Shown: positions 1 to 9,084, numbered from the stretch's first letter. The stretch is DNA of 64,000 nt from Rhizobium sp. Root482 (GCF_001426565.1 NZ_LMFA01000020.1:8879-72878), one strand, 5' to 3'. Made by a program: numbers and translations. The notes: generated by a model from the sequence alone, not told the origin.

Positions 1-266
1 CCGGCGAGTTCCAAGACCAGTTTCTCACGCGTGGCTTCCAGTTCATCGAGCTGGTCGTCCAGGATCGCAAGGCGCGGCCGGCCTTCCGAATGCCGCTCTT
101 GTATCTGCTGCATCAGGCTGGTCTGGGTCAATTTGATCGCTGCAAGTTCGGCGAGCTTGCAAATTCGGCGGGACACTGGGGCGTCGGGCAGCGCGGGTAG
201 GAGTGTATCACGCGCAACGTCCCGTGCTTTCGCGAATGACAGGTTTGTGTTCCGGCGTGCAAACAT
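1..266 (-). CDS. Unrecognised ORF, 3' part off the left edge
   Basis: An open minus-strand frame of 88 codons begins at an ATG two bases after the stop of the glycerate kinase gene and runs off the window without a stop. The TGA-A-ATG spacing suggests translational coupling. The visible protein starts MFARRNTNLSFAKARD. From about residue 60 it is rich in Leu/Glu/Asp/Arg (ILDDQLDELEATREKLVLEL), which looks like an amphipathic helix or coiled coil. I do not recognise the family. Third codon positions are less GC-biased than in the neighbours, so it may be a non-coding frame or a recently acquired gene. Confidence 0.35.
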   Translation of the reverse strand, partial: MFARRNTNLSFAKARDVARDTLLPALPDAPVSRRICKLAELAAIKLTQTSLMQQIQERHSEGRPRLAILDDQLDELEATREKLVLELA

Positions 267-267
267 T

Positions 268-1566
268 TCATACCGAGTGACATCCGTCGCTGATCAGAAT
301 TGCTCTGAAATCGTTGACATTCGTGCCTGTGGGGCCGGTCACGAACAGGTCCCCGATCGCCTCGAAGCCTTTGTAAGAGGCATGTTGCGCCAGCAGAGCA
401 CCACAATCCAGGCCGGCAGATTGCAATCGCCGGACCGAGGAGCCGTCGAAAAAGGCTCCGGCATTGTTTTCGGTTCCATCGATTCCATCGGTGTCGGCTG
501 CAAGGCCTGTCACATTCAGACCGTCGATTGCCATGGCCATCGCGAGTGCAAACTCCCCATTTCGTCCACCGCGCCCGCCCGCAGCCCGGAGCGTTACCGT
601 CGTCTCCCCCCCTGACAGCAGCAGCGCCGGTTTGCGAAAGGGACGATCGCGCGCCGCAGTCTCCCGGGCGATTGCCGCATGAACCAGTGCGGCATCACGA
701 GCCTCGCCCTCGATTGCATCGGAGAGAATATAAGGCGTCACGCCGCTGTCGAGGGCCAGCGCGGCGGCGGCCTCCAGAGATACCCGTGCGGATACGACGA
801 CATGATGTTCGTTCCGGGCGAAGGCAGCGTCCGTCGGATCCGGTGCCGCTGCGACCGGCGCCTTGAAGTGGTCCAACATGGAGGTCGGAAGATCCAGCCG
901 GTACCGCGTGATGACGTCGAGGGCATCGTGCCGGCTGGTGCCATCGGGGACGGTGGGCCCGGAGGCGACGAAGGCCGGATTGTCGCCGGGAATGTCGGAA
1001 ACGATCAGACTGACCACCCGCGCCCGCGTCAGAGCGGCCAGCCGGCCACCCTTGATGGTGGAGAAATGCTTGCGTACCGCGTTCATTGCCGAGATGGGGG
1101 CGCCCGAGGCCAGTAGCCGTTCGTTCAGCAGGATCTCGTCCCGCAAATTAAAACCCTCGGGCGGGGCCGGCAGAAGCGAGGATCCGCCGCCGCAGATCAG
1201 CGCAATCACCAGATCCTGCTCGGTGAGGTCGGCCATGGTCTGTTTGAGCCGGGCCGCCGCCTGCATGCCCGCCATGTCCGGAACCGGATGCGCCGCTTCG
1301 ACAACCTCGATGGTGCGCGTAGGGCAGCCATAGCCGTATCGGCTGACGACCAGTCCTGACAGTGGCCCCTCCCACAAAGCCTCAAGTGCCGCCGCCATCT
1401 GGGCGACGCCTTTTCCGGCGCCGATGACGACGGTCCTGCCTCCCTGGGGCGGGGCCGGCAGGTGTCGCCGTATGCCTTCGCGCGGGTCTGCAGCCCTTAC
1501 GGCTGTGTCGAACAGCGATGCCAGGAAGCCCCGGGGGTCACATGATGATGCGGCGGCCATGGTCAT
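268..1566 (-). CDS. ttuD: Glycerate 2-kinase (GckA/TtuD, MOFRL family)
   Basis: Predicted 432-residue cytoplasmic enzyme that phosphorylates D-glycerate to 2-phosphoglycerate with ATP, feeding tartronate-semialdehyde- or hydroxypyruvate-derived carbon into lower glycolysis. The sequence shows the family hallmarks: VVIGAGKGVAQMA near residue 47, the Gly/Ser-rich ICGGGSSLLPAPP near residue 124, SDIPGDNP and the C-terminal MOFRL region (LSGGETTVTLR, GRGGRNGEFALAMA, DGIDGTENNAGAF). Length is normal for the family. The ATG at 1566 overlaps the upstream ATPase gene by 29 bases; a second ATG lies two codons later. As last functional gene of the CUT1-A operon it probably handles the C3 end product of the imported sugar acid. 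Some homologues are annotated hydroxypyruvate reductase, which is probably an older misnaming. Confidence 0.9.
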   Translation of the reverse strand: MTMAAASSCDPRGFLASLFDTAVRAADPREGIRRHLPAPPQGGRTVVIGAGKGVAQMAAALEALWEGPLSGLVVSRYGYGCPTRTIEVVEAAHPVPDMAGMQAAARLKQTMADLTEQDLVIALICGGGSSLLPAPPEGFNLRDEILLNERLLASGAPISAMNAVRKHFSTIKGGRLAALTRARVVSLIVSDIPGDNPAFVASGPTVPDGTSRHDALDVITRYRLDLPTSMLDHFKAPVAAAPDPTDAAFARNEHHVVVSARVSLEAAAALALDSGVTPYILSDAIEGEARDAALVHAAIARETAARDRPFRKPALLLSGGETTVTLRAAGGRGGRNGEFALAMAMAIDGLNVTGLAADTDGIDGTENNAGAFFDGSSVRRLQSAGLDCGALLAQHASYKGFEAIGDLFVTGPTGTNVNDFRAILISDGCHSV

Positions 1567-2620
1567 CGCTTTCGAAGAAATGCAGTTTTGCCGGATCCGC
1601 CCGCAGCAGCACCGTCTGGCCGACCCCGAGGCTGGCGCGTTCCCGCAGGACGAGGGAGACGCGCGTGCCGCAGGTCTCCAAGAGGATCACGCTCTCGGGG
1701 CCGGTGGTCTCGACGCCGACGACTTTGCCGGCAAAGGCGTCGGGCGTTCCGTCGCCGACCACCGCAAGATCCTCTGGCCGGATCGCAAGGATCACCCGCC
1801 GACCATCAAGGGCTGCCGATCCGGCAGGGAGGGTGATGCTGGTGCCGTCCTTCGCGACAAAGGATTGAGGCGATGCGGCGGAAGTCTCGCCCTCTATGAA
1901 ATTCATGGCCGGGGAGCCAATGAAGCCGGCCACGAACAGATTGGCCGGGCGGTCATAGAGTTCCAGAGGATGGCCTATCTGCTCGATATAACCCTGGCGC
2001 ATAACGACGATCTTGTCCGCCATGGTCATGGCTTCGATCTGGTCGTGGGTGACATAGACGGTGGTCGCTCCCAGCCGCTGATGCAGCTCGCGAATCTCGG
2101 CGCGCATCTGCACCCTCAGTTTCGCGTCCAGGTTCGACAGCGGCTCGTCAAAAAGGAAGACCTGCGGATTTCGAACGATCGCGCGGCCCATGGCCACGCG
2201 TTGGCGCTGTCCTCCGGACAGTTGCTTCGGCCTGCGGTCGAGAAGCTCCCCCAGGCCCAGAATGGAGGCAGCTCTTTCGACGGCGGCGTCGATCTCCGGC
2301 TGCGGCACGCTGGCGAGCTTGAGGGCGAAGCTCATGTTCTTGCGCACGGTCATGTGCGGATAGAGCGCATAGGACTGGAACACCATGGCGATGTCCCGCT
2401 CCTTGGGCCTGATATCGTTGACCACGCGTCCGCCGATGCTGATCGCGCCGCTCGAAATGGCTTCCAGGCCGGCGATCATGCGCAGCAGGGTGGACTTGCC
2501 GCAGCCTGACGGGCCGACAAGCACGACGAACTCGCCGTTTTCAACCCGCATGTCGACTTCGTGCAGTGCCTCGTAGGCCCCATATTTCTTCACTACCTTG
2601 TTCAATTCAACCTGAGCCAA
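1538..2620 (-). CDS. CUT1-A sugar ABC transporter ATPase (MalK/UgpC family)
   Basis: A 360-residue nucleotide-binding subunit energising carbohydrate import at the inner face of the membrane. Walker [10 protein letters not shown] lies at about residues 36-44, the signature [12 protein letters not shown] at about 134, Walker [13 protein letters not shown] at about 155, and the switch His in VYVTHD. A C-terminal OB-fold regulatory domain of about 120 residues (IRPEDLAVVGDG) is typical of MalK/UgpC. The start is a TTG, supported by GGAGG seven bases upstream. It follows the two permease genes with a 29-base gap and overlaps the glycerate kinase start, so the genes form one operon. Confidence 0.93.
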   Translation of the reverse strand: MAQVELNKVVKKYGAYEALHEVDMRVENGEFVVLVGPSGCGKSTLLRMIAGLEAISSGAISIGGRVVNDIRPKERDIAMVFQSYALYPHMTVRKNMSFALKLASVPQPEIDAAVERAASILGLGELLDRRPKQLSGGQRQRVAMGRAIVRNPQVFLFDEPLSNLDAKLRVQMRAEIRELHQRLGATTVYVTHDQIEAMTMADKIVVMRQGYIEQIGHPLELYDRPANLFVAGFIGSPAMNFIEGETSAASPQSFVAKDGTSITLPAGSAALDGRRVILAIRPEDLAVVGDGTPDAFAGKVVGVETTGPESVILLETCGTRVSLVLRERASLGVGQTVLLRADPAKLHFFESDDHGRRIIM

Positions 2621-2649
2621 AGCTTGGTCCTCCCTTTTTCCTTCGTCCG

Positions 2650-3477
2650 TCAGCCCTTTGTGGCGCCGGACATGAGACCGCTAACGAACATGCGCTGCAT
2701 CACCAGAAAGATGAGCGCGATCGGTAGGGTCATGACGAATGAAGCGGCCATGACCGCGCCCCAGTCGGTATCGAATTCAGTCGAAAACTCGGCCAGCCCG
2801 ATCGGCAGTGTCTTCATTTCCTTTTCGGTCGCGAAGGAAAGGGCAAAGACGAACTCGTTCCAGGTCGCGACGAAGGAATAGAGAGCCACGGCGATAATGC
2901 CGGGGGACACCAGCGGCAACGATATGCGGAACAGCACGCCGAGATGGGACGCGCCATCAATGATGGCGGCATCCTCGAGTTCCTTCGGGATGCCGCGGAA
3001 GTAGCCCGTGAGCATCCAGACGCTGAGTGGCAGCGTGAGGATCAGATAGACCAGGATCAAGCCAAGATAGGTGTTGATCAGTCCGAGATAGTTGAGAACG
3101 ATATAGAGTGGCACGATGACGGTTGCGGTGGGCAGCAACTGCCCGATCAGCACGAAGGCAAGCGCAGCCGAGCGGCCGCGGAAATCAAAGCGCGCGAAAC
3201 CATAGGCCGCGAAGATGGCGAAGATTAGCGCCAGCGAGGTCGAGCCGATCGAGATGATGAGGCTATTGACGAAGTAGCGCGGAATGTTGCTCTCGAAGAG
3301 CACGGTCTTGAAGTTGACGAGGGTCGGCGGATCCGGCAGCCAGCGCGGCGGTATGGTGTAGAGCTGGGCGAGCGGCTTGAAGGCGGAGACCGCCATCCAG
3401 AGAAACGGGAAGACCGCGACGAGAACCAGCAGGGCAACCGGCAGCGAAATGACAAGGGTGCGGCGTCTGTCTTGCAT
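2650..3477 (-). CDS. CUT1-A sugar ABC permease, MalG type
   Basis: A 275-residue inner-membrane subunit with about six hydrophobic segments. The cytoplasmic EAA loop that docks on the ATPase is visible near residue 168 (EDAAIIDGASHLGVLF followed by LPLVSPG). The N-terminal region matches the MalG group (FPFLWMAVSAFKP), and the C-terminus ends in the usual FVSGLMSGATKG-like motif. It starts three bases after the stop of the partner permease. The import substrate cannot be read from the sequence; context points to a sugar acid or its glycoside/lactone. Confidence 0.92.
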   Translation of the reverse strand: MQDRRRTLVISLPVALLVLVAVFPFLWMAVSAFKPLAQLYTIPPRWLPDPPTLVNFKTVLFESNIPRYFVNSLIISIGSTSLALIFAIFAAYGFARFDFRGRSAALAFVLIGQLLPTATVIVPLYIVLNYLGLINTYLGLILVYLILTLPLSVWMLTGYFRGIPKELEDAAIIDGASHLGVLFRISLPLVSPGIIAVALYSFVATWNEFVFALSFATEKEMKTLPIGLAEFSTEFDTDWGAVMAASFVMTLPIALIFLVMQRMFVSGLMSGATKG

Positions 3478-3480
3478 GGA

Positions 3481-4341
3481 TCAGTCCTTATCCTGCGCCG
3501 CAAACATGCGCATGTAGAGTACGATGATCACCGCGATGAACAGGAAGTAGAGAACCGCCATCGCGGCTGCGCGGTTGAACTCGAAATATTCGAAGGCCTG
3601 TACATAGATCTGGATCGGGAAGATCATCGAGCGGTTGGCGGGGCCGCCGCCGGTGATCGAGTAAATGATGGTGATACCGTCGAGCGCCCAGATGGTCAGG
3701 AGCAGTGTCACGGAGACCAGGACGGGCTGGAGCTGGGGCAACATGATGTGCCAGATCTCGTGCCAGAAGCTGGCGCCGTCCACCCGCACCGCCTCATACA
3801 GTTCGTCGGGTACCGATTGCAGGCCGGCCAGCACCATCACGGCGACGAAGGGAAACATTTTCCAGGCGTTGACGGCGATCAGGGCCGGCATGACGGTATC
3901 GGGATCGGTCAGCCAGCCGACGGGCTCGGAGATAATGCCGAGTTGCATCAGCATGTAATTGATGATGCCGTAGTCGGTGTGAAACATCCACGCCCAGGTC
4001 ATGGCGGCGACGATGCCCGGCACGACCCACGGGATCAGCATCAGCGAGCGAACCACCGATCGTCCGGCGAACTGCTGATTGAGCAGGATGCCCGCGAGAA
4101 TGCCGAGCAGGAGCTGGAAGACCACCGAGCCGATGACGTAGTAGGCCGTGTTGAACAGTATCAGCCTGGTCGAGGGCGCGCTGATGGCTACGTTGAAGTT
4201 GCGCATGCCGGCAAAGGCGCCGCTGGAATCGGTAAGGCTGAGCTCCACGGTCGAGAGCATCGGGTAGATGATCAGTGTCGCCAGCAACAGCATGGTCGGT
4301 AGGATGAACCAGAGGCCGGGACTGATATTTCGCGATGTCAT
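3481..4341 (-). CDS. CUT1-A sugar ABC permease, MalF type
   Basis: A 286-residue inner-membrane partner of the MalG-type subunit. The N-terminal LPTMLLLATLIIYPML segment is typical of MalF/UgpA-like proteins. The EAA motif is YEAVRVDGASFWHEIWHIMLP near residue 190, followed by the LPQLQPVLVS helix. It lies 79 bases after the binding-protein gene, with a hairpin in between. Confidence 0.92.
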   Translation of the reverse strand: MTSRNISPGLWFILPTMLLLATLIIYPMLSTVELSLTDSSGAFAGMRNFNVAISAPSTRLILFNTAYYVIGSVVFQLLLGILAGILLNQQFAGRSVVRSLMLIPWVVPGIVAAMTWAWMFHTDYGIINYMLMQLGIISEPVGWLTDPDTVMPALIAVNAWKMFPFVAVMVLAGLQSVPDELYEAVRVDGASFWHEIWHIMLPQLQPVLVSVTLLLTIWALDGITIIYSITGGGPANRSMIFPIQIYVQAFEYFEFNRAAAMAVLYFLFIAVIIVLYMRMFAAQDKD

Positions 4342-4361
4342 GTGAATTCCCGTCGTTGGGC

Positions 4362-4382
4362 GCCCGGCCGTTCTCGCCGGGC
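4362..4382 (-). terminator. Intercistronic hairpin after the CUT1-A binding-protein gene
   Basis: Perfect 7-bp inverted repeat GCCCGGC / GCCGGGC with a 7-base loop, in the 79-base gap between the binding-protein stop and the permease start. There is no T-run on the minus strand, so it is more likely an mRNA 3'-stabilising stem or partial attenuator than a full terminator. Confidence 0.5.
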
Positions 4383-4420
4383 ACGTTCAACCTGTTCTTG
4401 CGAAGAGGCGGTCGATCAGT

Positions 4421-5671
4421 TCACTGGGACAGAACGGACTTGATCTCCTCGGCCGCCGCGTCCATCGCCTCCTGAACTGTGCTGCCTTCAAGCAGGGCCT
4501 CCTGAAGATAGTTGTAGTAGATCTGTCCGATCTGCCCCCATTGCGGGATAGCCGGCTGGGGCCGGGCGTGCTGGAGCATGGTTTTGTGCGCGTCCATCAG
4601 CGGATCGTTGAAACGTTGCGCCTGCAGTCCGGACATCGCGGCAGGAAAGGTCGTGGTGTAGGCCGCCTGGCGCCCCGCGTTCGCCATGAATGCGGCCAGC
4701 TTGATCGCGGCTTCCTTGTTGGGCGCGTCCTTGGGGATGATGAAGTTCCATCCGCCCAGAATGACAGCCGTCTCCTTGCCGTCAGGGTGGGGCAGCGGAG
4801 CGACGCCCAGTTCGATCTCGGGGGCAGCTTCGCGAATGCGCTCGATATCGGAGGTCGCTCCGGGGATCATTGCGACATTGCCCACCTGGAACAGGCGGCG
4901 GAGCGCATTGGAGTCGTTTTCCAGAGTGGAGGGCGGAGAGACCTTCAACGTGGTAAAGAGGTCCACGTAGAACTTGACGGCTTCCACCGACTCCGGCGAA
5001 TTGATGGTCACTTCCTTGTTGTCGGGGCCGAGAATGCCGCCTCCATTCATCCACATGAAAGGCAGCGAGCGAAACAGGGCATTGCCAGGCTGGTCGGCTC
5101 CGCCGCCCGATACGCCGTAACCATAGACCTTTTGACCGGCGCTGTTGGTGCGGGTGAGGGCCTTGGCGGAATCAAGGAATTCGGTCCAAGTTTGCGGTGG
5201 CTTGTCGGGATCGAGACCTGCCTCCTTGTAGGCGCCCTTGTTGTAGATCAGGGCGTGGGCTTCTGCCTGGAAGGGCAGGCCGTAGAGCTCGCCGTTGAAG
5301 GTGGCGGTATCGAGGCTTGCGGGAAGCACGTCGTCGAAGTTTACGCCCGCTGCCGTCAGATGGTCACGCAGGGGTTCCAGCTTGCCGGTCTCTGCCAACG
5401 GTATGTTGACGCCGTTCTGGACATCGATCAGGTCCGGCGTGCTGCCCGATTGGAGAGCAACCAGAATGCGGCTCTGCAGACCGCCGGCGACATTCGCCTC
5501 GACGCGAACGTTTATGCCGGGATTTTCCTTCATGAACTCGGCTGCGAAATCCTTTGCCTTCTGTTCGTTCCAGTTCATCGTCCACCACACCAGATCGGCG
5601 GCGGATGCGCAGGTCGCGTGGGACAGCATGAGCGCCAGTCCTGCGGCGAGTATTCTGGTTTTGCGTTTCAT
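4421..5671 (-). CDS. CUT1-A extracellular sugar-binding protein
   Basis: A 416-residue periplasmic binding protein (SBP_bac_1 family) that delivers substrate to the permeases. The start is the ATG at 5671, preceded by GGAGGAGAAACCA. This gives a Sec signal peptide MKRKTRILAAGLALMLS with cleavage probably after ASA (about residue 24). The mature N-terminus DLVWWTMNWNEQKAKDF is typical of the family, as is YGLPFQAEAHALIYNK. A longer frame to 5851 exists but would add an unlikely leader. It is the first importer gene, 40 bases after the mannonate-dehydratase-like gene. Confidence 0.92.
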   Translation of the reverse strand: MKRKTRILAAGLALMLSHATCASAADLVWWTMNWNEQKAKDFAAEFMKENPGINVRVEANVAGGLQSRILVALQSGSTPDLIDVQNGVNIPLAETGKLEPLRDHLTAAGVNFDDVLPASLDTATFNGELYGLPFQAEAHALIYNKGAYKEAGLDPDKPPQTWTEFLDSAKALTRTNSAGQKVYGYGVSGGGADQPGNALFRSLPFMWMNGGGILGPDNKEVTINSPESVEAVKFYVDLFTTLKVSPPSTLENDSNALRRLFQVGNVAMIPGATSDIERIREAAPEIELGVAPLPHPDGKETAVILGGWNFIIPKDAPNKEAAIKLAAFMANAGRQAAYTTTFPAAMSGLQAQRFNDPLMDAHKTMLQHARPQPAIPQWGQIGQIYYNYLQEALLEGSTVQEAMDAAAEEIKSVLSQ

Positions 5672-5711
5672 TGGTTTCTCCTCCCTGGTCGTTTTCGAAT
5701 ACCGACGTCGC

Positions 5712-6842
5712 TCACACTGCCTGCGAGATGGCCGCGTCGTCGCTTGAAGCATATGTCGCGGGGCCAAGCAGGTCGGCATGTCCGACGAGGGCCCGCATGT
5801 AGCCGATGGTGTAGGCCATGCCGGCGTGCCATGGCGCATTGCTGTGAACATCCGGCACGTGGTCCGGCACCATCACGCCATCGAAGGATTCGTCCCGCAG
5901 AATGCGGACGATTTCGGCCATGTCCACGTCGCCGTTATCGACGAATGTCTCTTCATAGCGGGGTACCTTGCCCTTCACGTTGCGGAAGTGGACATAGGCA
6001 ATCCGGCCGGAGCGGGCGAACCGCCGGGTCGTGTCGTAGATATTGCCGGTGGTCATTTCCTGCAGCGAGCCGATGCAGTATTCCAAGGCGTTGGACGGGC
6101 TGTCGATGACCGAGAGCAGGCGGTCGTATTTGGCGGGCTGGTTGACCAGCCGTGCCGTGCCGCGCAACGTTTCCATCGGTGGGTCGTCAGGATGGGCGGC
6201 CAGTTTCACGCCGGCCGCTTCGGCGACCGGTACGAGTTCGTTCAGGAACCACTCGAGGCGTTGCCAGAGTTCGCTTTCCGAGACGCTGACGGAGGCGGCG
6301 CCGGGCACGGCAGGACGGTAACGCATGTTCCACACCATCCCGTCGGGAATGGGCGCCTGAGCGTCGAAGCCCGCGGCATCGAATACCGATGTGACGGCTC
6401 CGCCGCGCCCCACCGGAAGTCGCCGCCAGCCCCAGACGCCTGCGATCGAGAAATTGTAGCCGATGACCTTGATGCCGGCGCGCCCCGCATCTTCCACAAG
6501 CCGCTTCAACCCATCCATCTGTTGCCGCTTGTTCGGGCCGTCCAGCAGGATGTCAGACCAGAAGTTCGGCGCGAAATTTTCCATCGCCGCAACCGTCAGC
6601 CCATGTTCGCCAAGCATGTCGACGACGTCCTTCATGTCGTCGTAGGTCCAGCGAGCATGGCGGCTGCAGTCGCCGAGGATGGGACCCGGTTGTCCGCCGC
6701 TCAGATACGGCTCCGGATCCTCGACGCGCGGATAGCGGCCGAGATGCACCACGACATCCTTGATGCCGAGCTGCTGCGCGAACCGCGCATTGTCACGATT
6801 AAGCCGCTCTCCCGAAAGTGTCATTCCAACTCGGATGGGCAA
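5712..6842 (-). CDS. Mannonate dehydratase-like protein (UxuA fold)
   Basis: A 376-residue TIM-barrel protein resembling UxuA, which dehydrates D-mannonate to 2-keto-3-deoxygluconate in hexuronate catabolism. UxuA-like elements are visible: MENFAPNFWSDILLDGP, AAHPDDPPMETLRG near residue 220, HFRNVKG near 295, ETFVDNGDVDM, and VMVPDHVPDV near 335, which supply the His/Asp metal and substrate contacts. The start is a TTG with a strong GGAGG five bases upstream. It is the first gene after the regulated promoter at about 6.9 kb and precedes the importer. The true substrate may be another aldonate, since a separate enolase-superfamily dehydratase sits next door. Confidence 0.8.
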   Translation of the reverse strand: MPIRVGMTLSGERLNRDNARFAQQLGIKDVVVHLGRYPRVEDPEPYLSGGQPGPILGDCSRHARWTYDDMKDVVDMLGEHGLTVAAMENFAPNFWSDILLDGPNKRQQMDGLKRLVEDAGRAGIKVIGYNFSIAGVWGWRRLPVGRGGAVTSVFDAAGFDAQAPIPDGMVWNMRYRPAVPGAASVSVSESELWQRLEWFLNELVPVAEAAGVKLAAHPDDPPMETLRGTARLVNQPAKYDRLLSVIDSPSNALEYCIGSLQEMTTGNIYDTTRRFARSGRIAYVHFRNVKGKVPRYEETFVDNGDVDMAEIVRILRDESFDGVMVPDHVPDVHSNAPWHAGMAYTIGYMRALVGHADLLGPATYASSDDAAISQAV

Positions 6843-7063
6843 GCATCCCTCCTCCTCACCTCACATCATCAAGTCAAATATGAACTGATAATGTTCGTAT
6901 TAGAATGAGTATGGTTTTCTTATCTGTCAAGCGGGTTCTTGCCGAAAACGGGACTTCCTTCAAAAGCGTTGGAAACGCGACGTTTCAAGACGTCCAGACA
7001 AGCGACATCGGTGCGAGGAGGCTCTGCCACCTCGCTATCGAACACATGTCCGAGCTTTTGACG
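6843..7063. other. Intergenic region with no further gene
   Basis: These 221 bases separate the stop of the enolase-superfamily gene from the start of the mannonate-dehydratase-like gene. Apart from the promoter and dyad near 6.9 kb I see no supported coding sequence. Confidence 0.6.
6879..6930 (-). promoter_or_regulatory. Promoter plus operator-like dyad for the CUT1-A operon
   Basis: On the minus strand TTGACA (6930-6925) is followed after 17 bases by CATTCT (6907-6902). Next comes a dyad with half-sites TACGAAC and GTTCATA separated by 7 bases (6899-6879). The same layout occurs at 9175-9226 (+) and 17980-18031 (-). The dyad would overlap the transcription start, so repression is the natural reading. 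The nearby IclR protein is the leading candidate to bind it. Confidence 0.55.
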
Positions 7064-8260
7064 TCAGTCGAAGAAGCCGCGATCTTCTTCCGTGAGATAG
7101 GTGATCGCCTTGTCGATGATGAAATCGACCCCCATGCCGGGGCGATCCCAGACGTCGACGAATCCGTCCCTGACGATCGGATTGGGTAACCCCTCGACGA
7201 TGTCGTACCACCAGTCCGGCTCACCGACCGGGATTTCGAAGGCGATGTAGTTCTGGGGCAGGGTGGCTGAGACCTGGACAAGGGCGGCAAGGCCGAGCAG
7301 ACCGTTGGCCGTGCCGTGCGGCGCAAACAGCAGCCCGTGAATCTCGGCATATTCGGCCACCCGTTTCAATTCGGCGATCCCGCCGACGTCGCAGGGGTCG
7401 GGGCCGAGGATATTGACCGCTCGGGTTTCGATCAGTTCGCGGAAGTTCTGCCGCAGGTAGATCTGCTCCCCGGTATGGATCGGGGTGGTCGTGCTTGTGG
7501 TCAGGTCGCGGTAGGCGGGAGCGTTGACATAGGGCGTTTGATCGCCCGTCAGCATATCCTCGATCCACATCAGGTTCAGCGGCTCCATCGCCTTGGCGAA
7601 TTTCTTGGCATCCGGCAGGGTCCATCCGGGGCCGCAGTCAAGGGCCAGCCCCACCGTGTCGCCGCACACCTCCTTCATCGCCTCCACGCATTGGACGACA
7701 TGATTGAAGCCTCTTTCGGTAAGGTATCCAGTGTCCCGCAGTCCCGGCATTGGCGTCGTCGTGACCTCGCCGTAGTGAAAATCGGCCACCTGTCGCGCCA
7801 TGGGGCTGTGGAAGGCGATGGGCTGCTTGATGATGGTGAACCCTTCGGGGGACGCCATCATCCTGCGGACGTCTTCGGCATAATCTTCCGGCCCCCAGCC
7901 GGTCATTGGAAAGCGCAAGCCGCCATTGTAGACGCGGACACGATCACGGACCTTTCCCCCGAGCAGTTTGTAGACCGGGACGCCCGCCGCTTTGCCGGCG
8001 AGATCCCAGCAGGCCATCTCGATGGCGCTGATCGCACTGCCCCAGGGTTTGAAGGCGCCGCGGTGACGGATGCGCAACATCACGCGCTCGACATTGGTCG
8101 GGTCCATGCCAAGGATCATGTCGCGGAGCAGCAGGATATGCTCCTTCGCGTAGGGCTTCCAGAATTCCACCTGGCCGTAGCCCGAAAGTCCCTCGTCCGT
8201 GACAAGGCGCACGACAGGGTGGCGCCCGAACAAAGCGCATTTCACGTCAATGATTTTCAC
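7064..8260 (-). CDS. Enolase-superfamily (mandelate racemase/muconate lactonising type) dehydratase
   Basis: A 398-residue enzyme expected to abstract the proton alpha to a carboxylate, most often dehydrating a sugar acid to a 2-keto-3-deoxy acid, with Mg2+. Metal ligands are visible in order: Asp in LALDCGPG near residue 215, Glu in MWIEDML near 240, Glu in IHTGEQIY near 270. The His of FAPHGTANG near 320 is a probable acid/base. The start is a GTG at 8260 with GGAGG five bases upstream; frames further upstream lack a ribosome site. It lies 35 bases after iclR and probably shares its mRNA. Exact substrate unknown. Confidence 0.85.
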   Translation of the reverse strand: MKIIDVKCALFGRHPVVRLVTDEGLSGYGQVEFWKPYAKEHILLLRDMILGMDPTNVERVMLRIRHRGAFKPWGSAISAIEMACWDLAGKAAGVPVYKLLGGKVRDRVRVYNGGLRFPMTGWGPEDYAEDVRRMMASPEGFTIIKQPIAFHSPMARQVADFHYGEVTTTPMPGLRDTGYLTERGFNHVVQCVEAMKEVCGDTVGLALDCGPGWTLPDAKKFAKAMEPLNLMWIEDMLTGDQTPYVNAPAYRDLTTSTTTPIHTGEQIYLRQNFRELIETRAVNILGPDPCDVGGIAELKRVAEYAEIHGLLFAPHGTANGLLGLAALVQVSATLPQNYIAFEIPVGEPDWWYDIVEGLPNPIVRDGFVDVWDRPGMGVDFIIDKAITYLTEEDRGFFD

Positions 8261-8295
8261 GTTTTCCTCCCGCTGCCGCCGGCGAGGCGGCTCGA

Positions 8296-9084
8296 TCAAA
8301 TATCCGGAATCCGGCTCGATATGTCCGCTGCCGCCTCGATCACCAGGTCGCGCAGTCGGCCCCGTTCCTCATTTTCCTTGTCGGCCGCCAGAAAGGGTAT
8401 GCTCAGCGCCGCAATCATTCGACCGGACGGCGAGGTCACGGGCGCGGCGACGGCCCAGACGCTACCGCCATGTTCGCCCCTGTCGCTTGCCCATCCCTGC
8501 TTGCGGATTTTGCTCAACTCGCTGGACAGTTTGGCCGGATCGATGATGGTACGAGGCGTGTATTTCGGCAGGGGGCCGGCCAGGAACCTGTCGATCGCAC
8601 CTGCTTCCAAATGCGCCAGAAGCATCTTGCTGGCGGCGCCGGCATGAAGGGGAAAGGACTGCCCGACCGCCGGATTGAGCGCATACTGTCCCTGTCCGGC
8701 GAAGGAGGCGACCACGACCACGGCCTGATTGTCCAGCACGGACAGCTTGTTTGCCTCGCCTGTCGTCTCTGCCAGCCTTTTCATGATCGGCTGCGCGAGG
8801 GCCACCAGGTCGAAGGTGGCTTCCGAACGCACTTTCGATGCCAGGCTAAGCAGCCTCGGCCCCAGTACATAGGTGCCGTCGAGCCGTCGTTGCACCACGT
8901 TATGCGCGTGCAAGGTATTAAGGATGCGATAGACCGTACTACGGGGCACGGACAACTGGTCGGAAAGGCTTCGGATGGTTTCTCCCGCCGGCTGAAGCTC
9001 AAGCGATGACAGGATTTCCATCATTCGCTCCAGCACCGGAACGCCATACTTGTCCTTGTTGTCTTGATGGATGTCGTCGCTCAT
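8296..9084 (-). CDS. IclR-family transcriptional regulator
   Basis: A 262-residue DNA-binding protein. The N-terminal winged helix-turn-helix spans about residues 16-75 (VLERMMEILSSLE, IRSLSDQLSVPRSTVYRIL, VQRRLDGTYVLGPRLL). The rest is the IclR effector domain (ANKLSVLDNQAVVVVASF, HAGAASKMLLAHL, DRGEHGGSVWAVAAPV). It is placed between two operons whose promoters carry the same dyad, so it probably controls the sugar-acid module and releases DNA or activates when bound to a pathway intermediate. This is inference from position. Confidence 0.9.
   Translation of the reverse strand: MSDDIHQDNKDKYGVPVLERMMEILSSLELQPAGETIRSLSDQLSVPRSTVYRILNTLHAHNVVQRRLDGTYVLGPRLLSLASKVRSEATFDLVALAQPIMKRLAETTGEANKLSVLDNQAVVVVASFAGQGQYALNPAVGQSFPLHAGAASKMLLAHLEAGAIDRFLAGPLPKYTPRTIIDPAKLSSELSKIRKQGWASDRGEHGGSVWAVAAPVTSPSGRMIAALSIPFLAADKENEERGRLRDLVIEAAADISSRIPDI

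Noticed and set aside
31-615. 194-codon plus-strand frame
   Set aside because: Antisense to glycerate kinase and the left-edge ORF; Ser/Arg/Cys-rich, no family features.
3472-4302. 276-codon plus-strand frame opposite the MalF-type permease
   Set aside because: His/Asp/Gln/Arg-rich composition typical of the antisense of a membrane protein gene.
5778-6908. 376-codon plus-strand frame
   Set aside because: Exact antisense shadow of the mannonate-dehydratase-like gene; no ribosome site.
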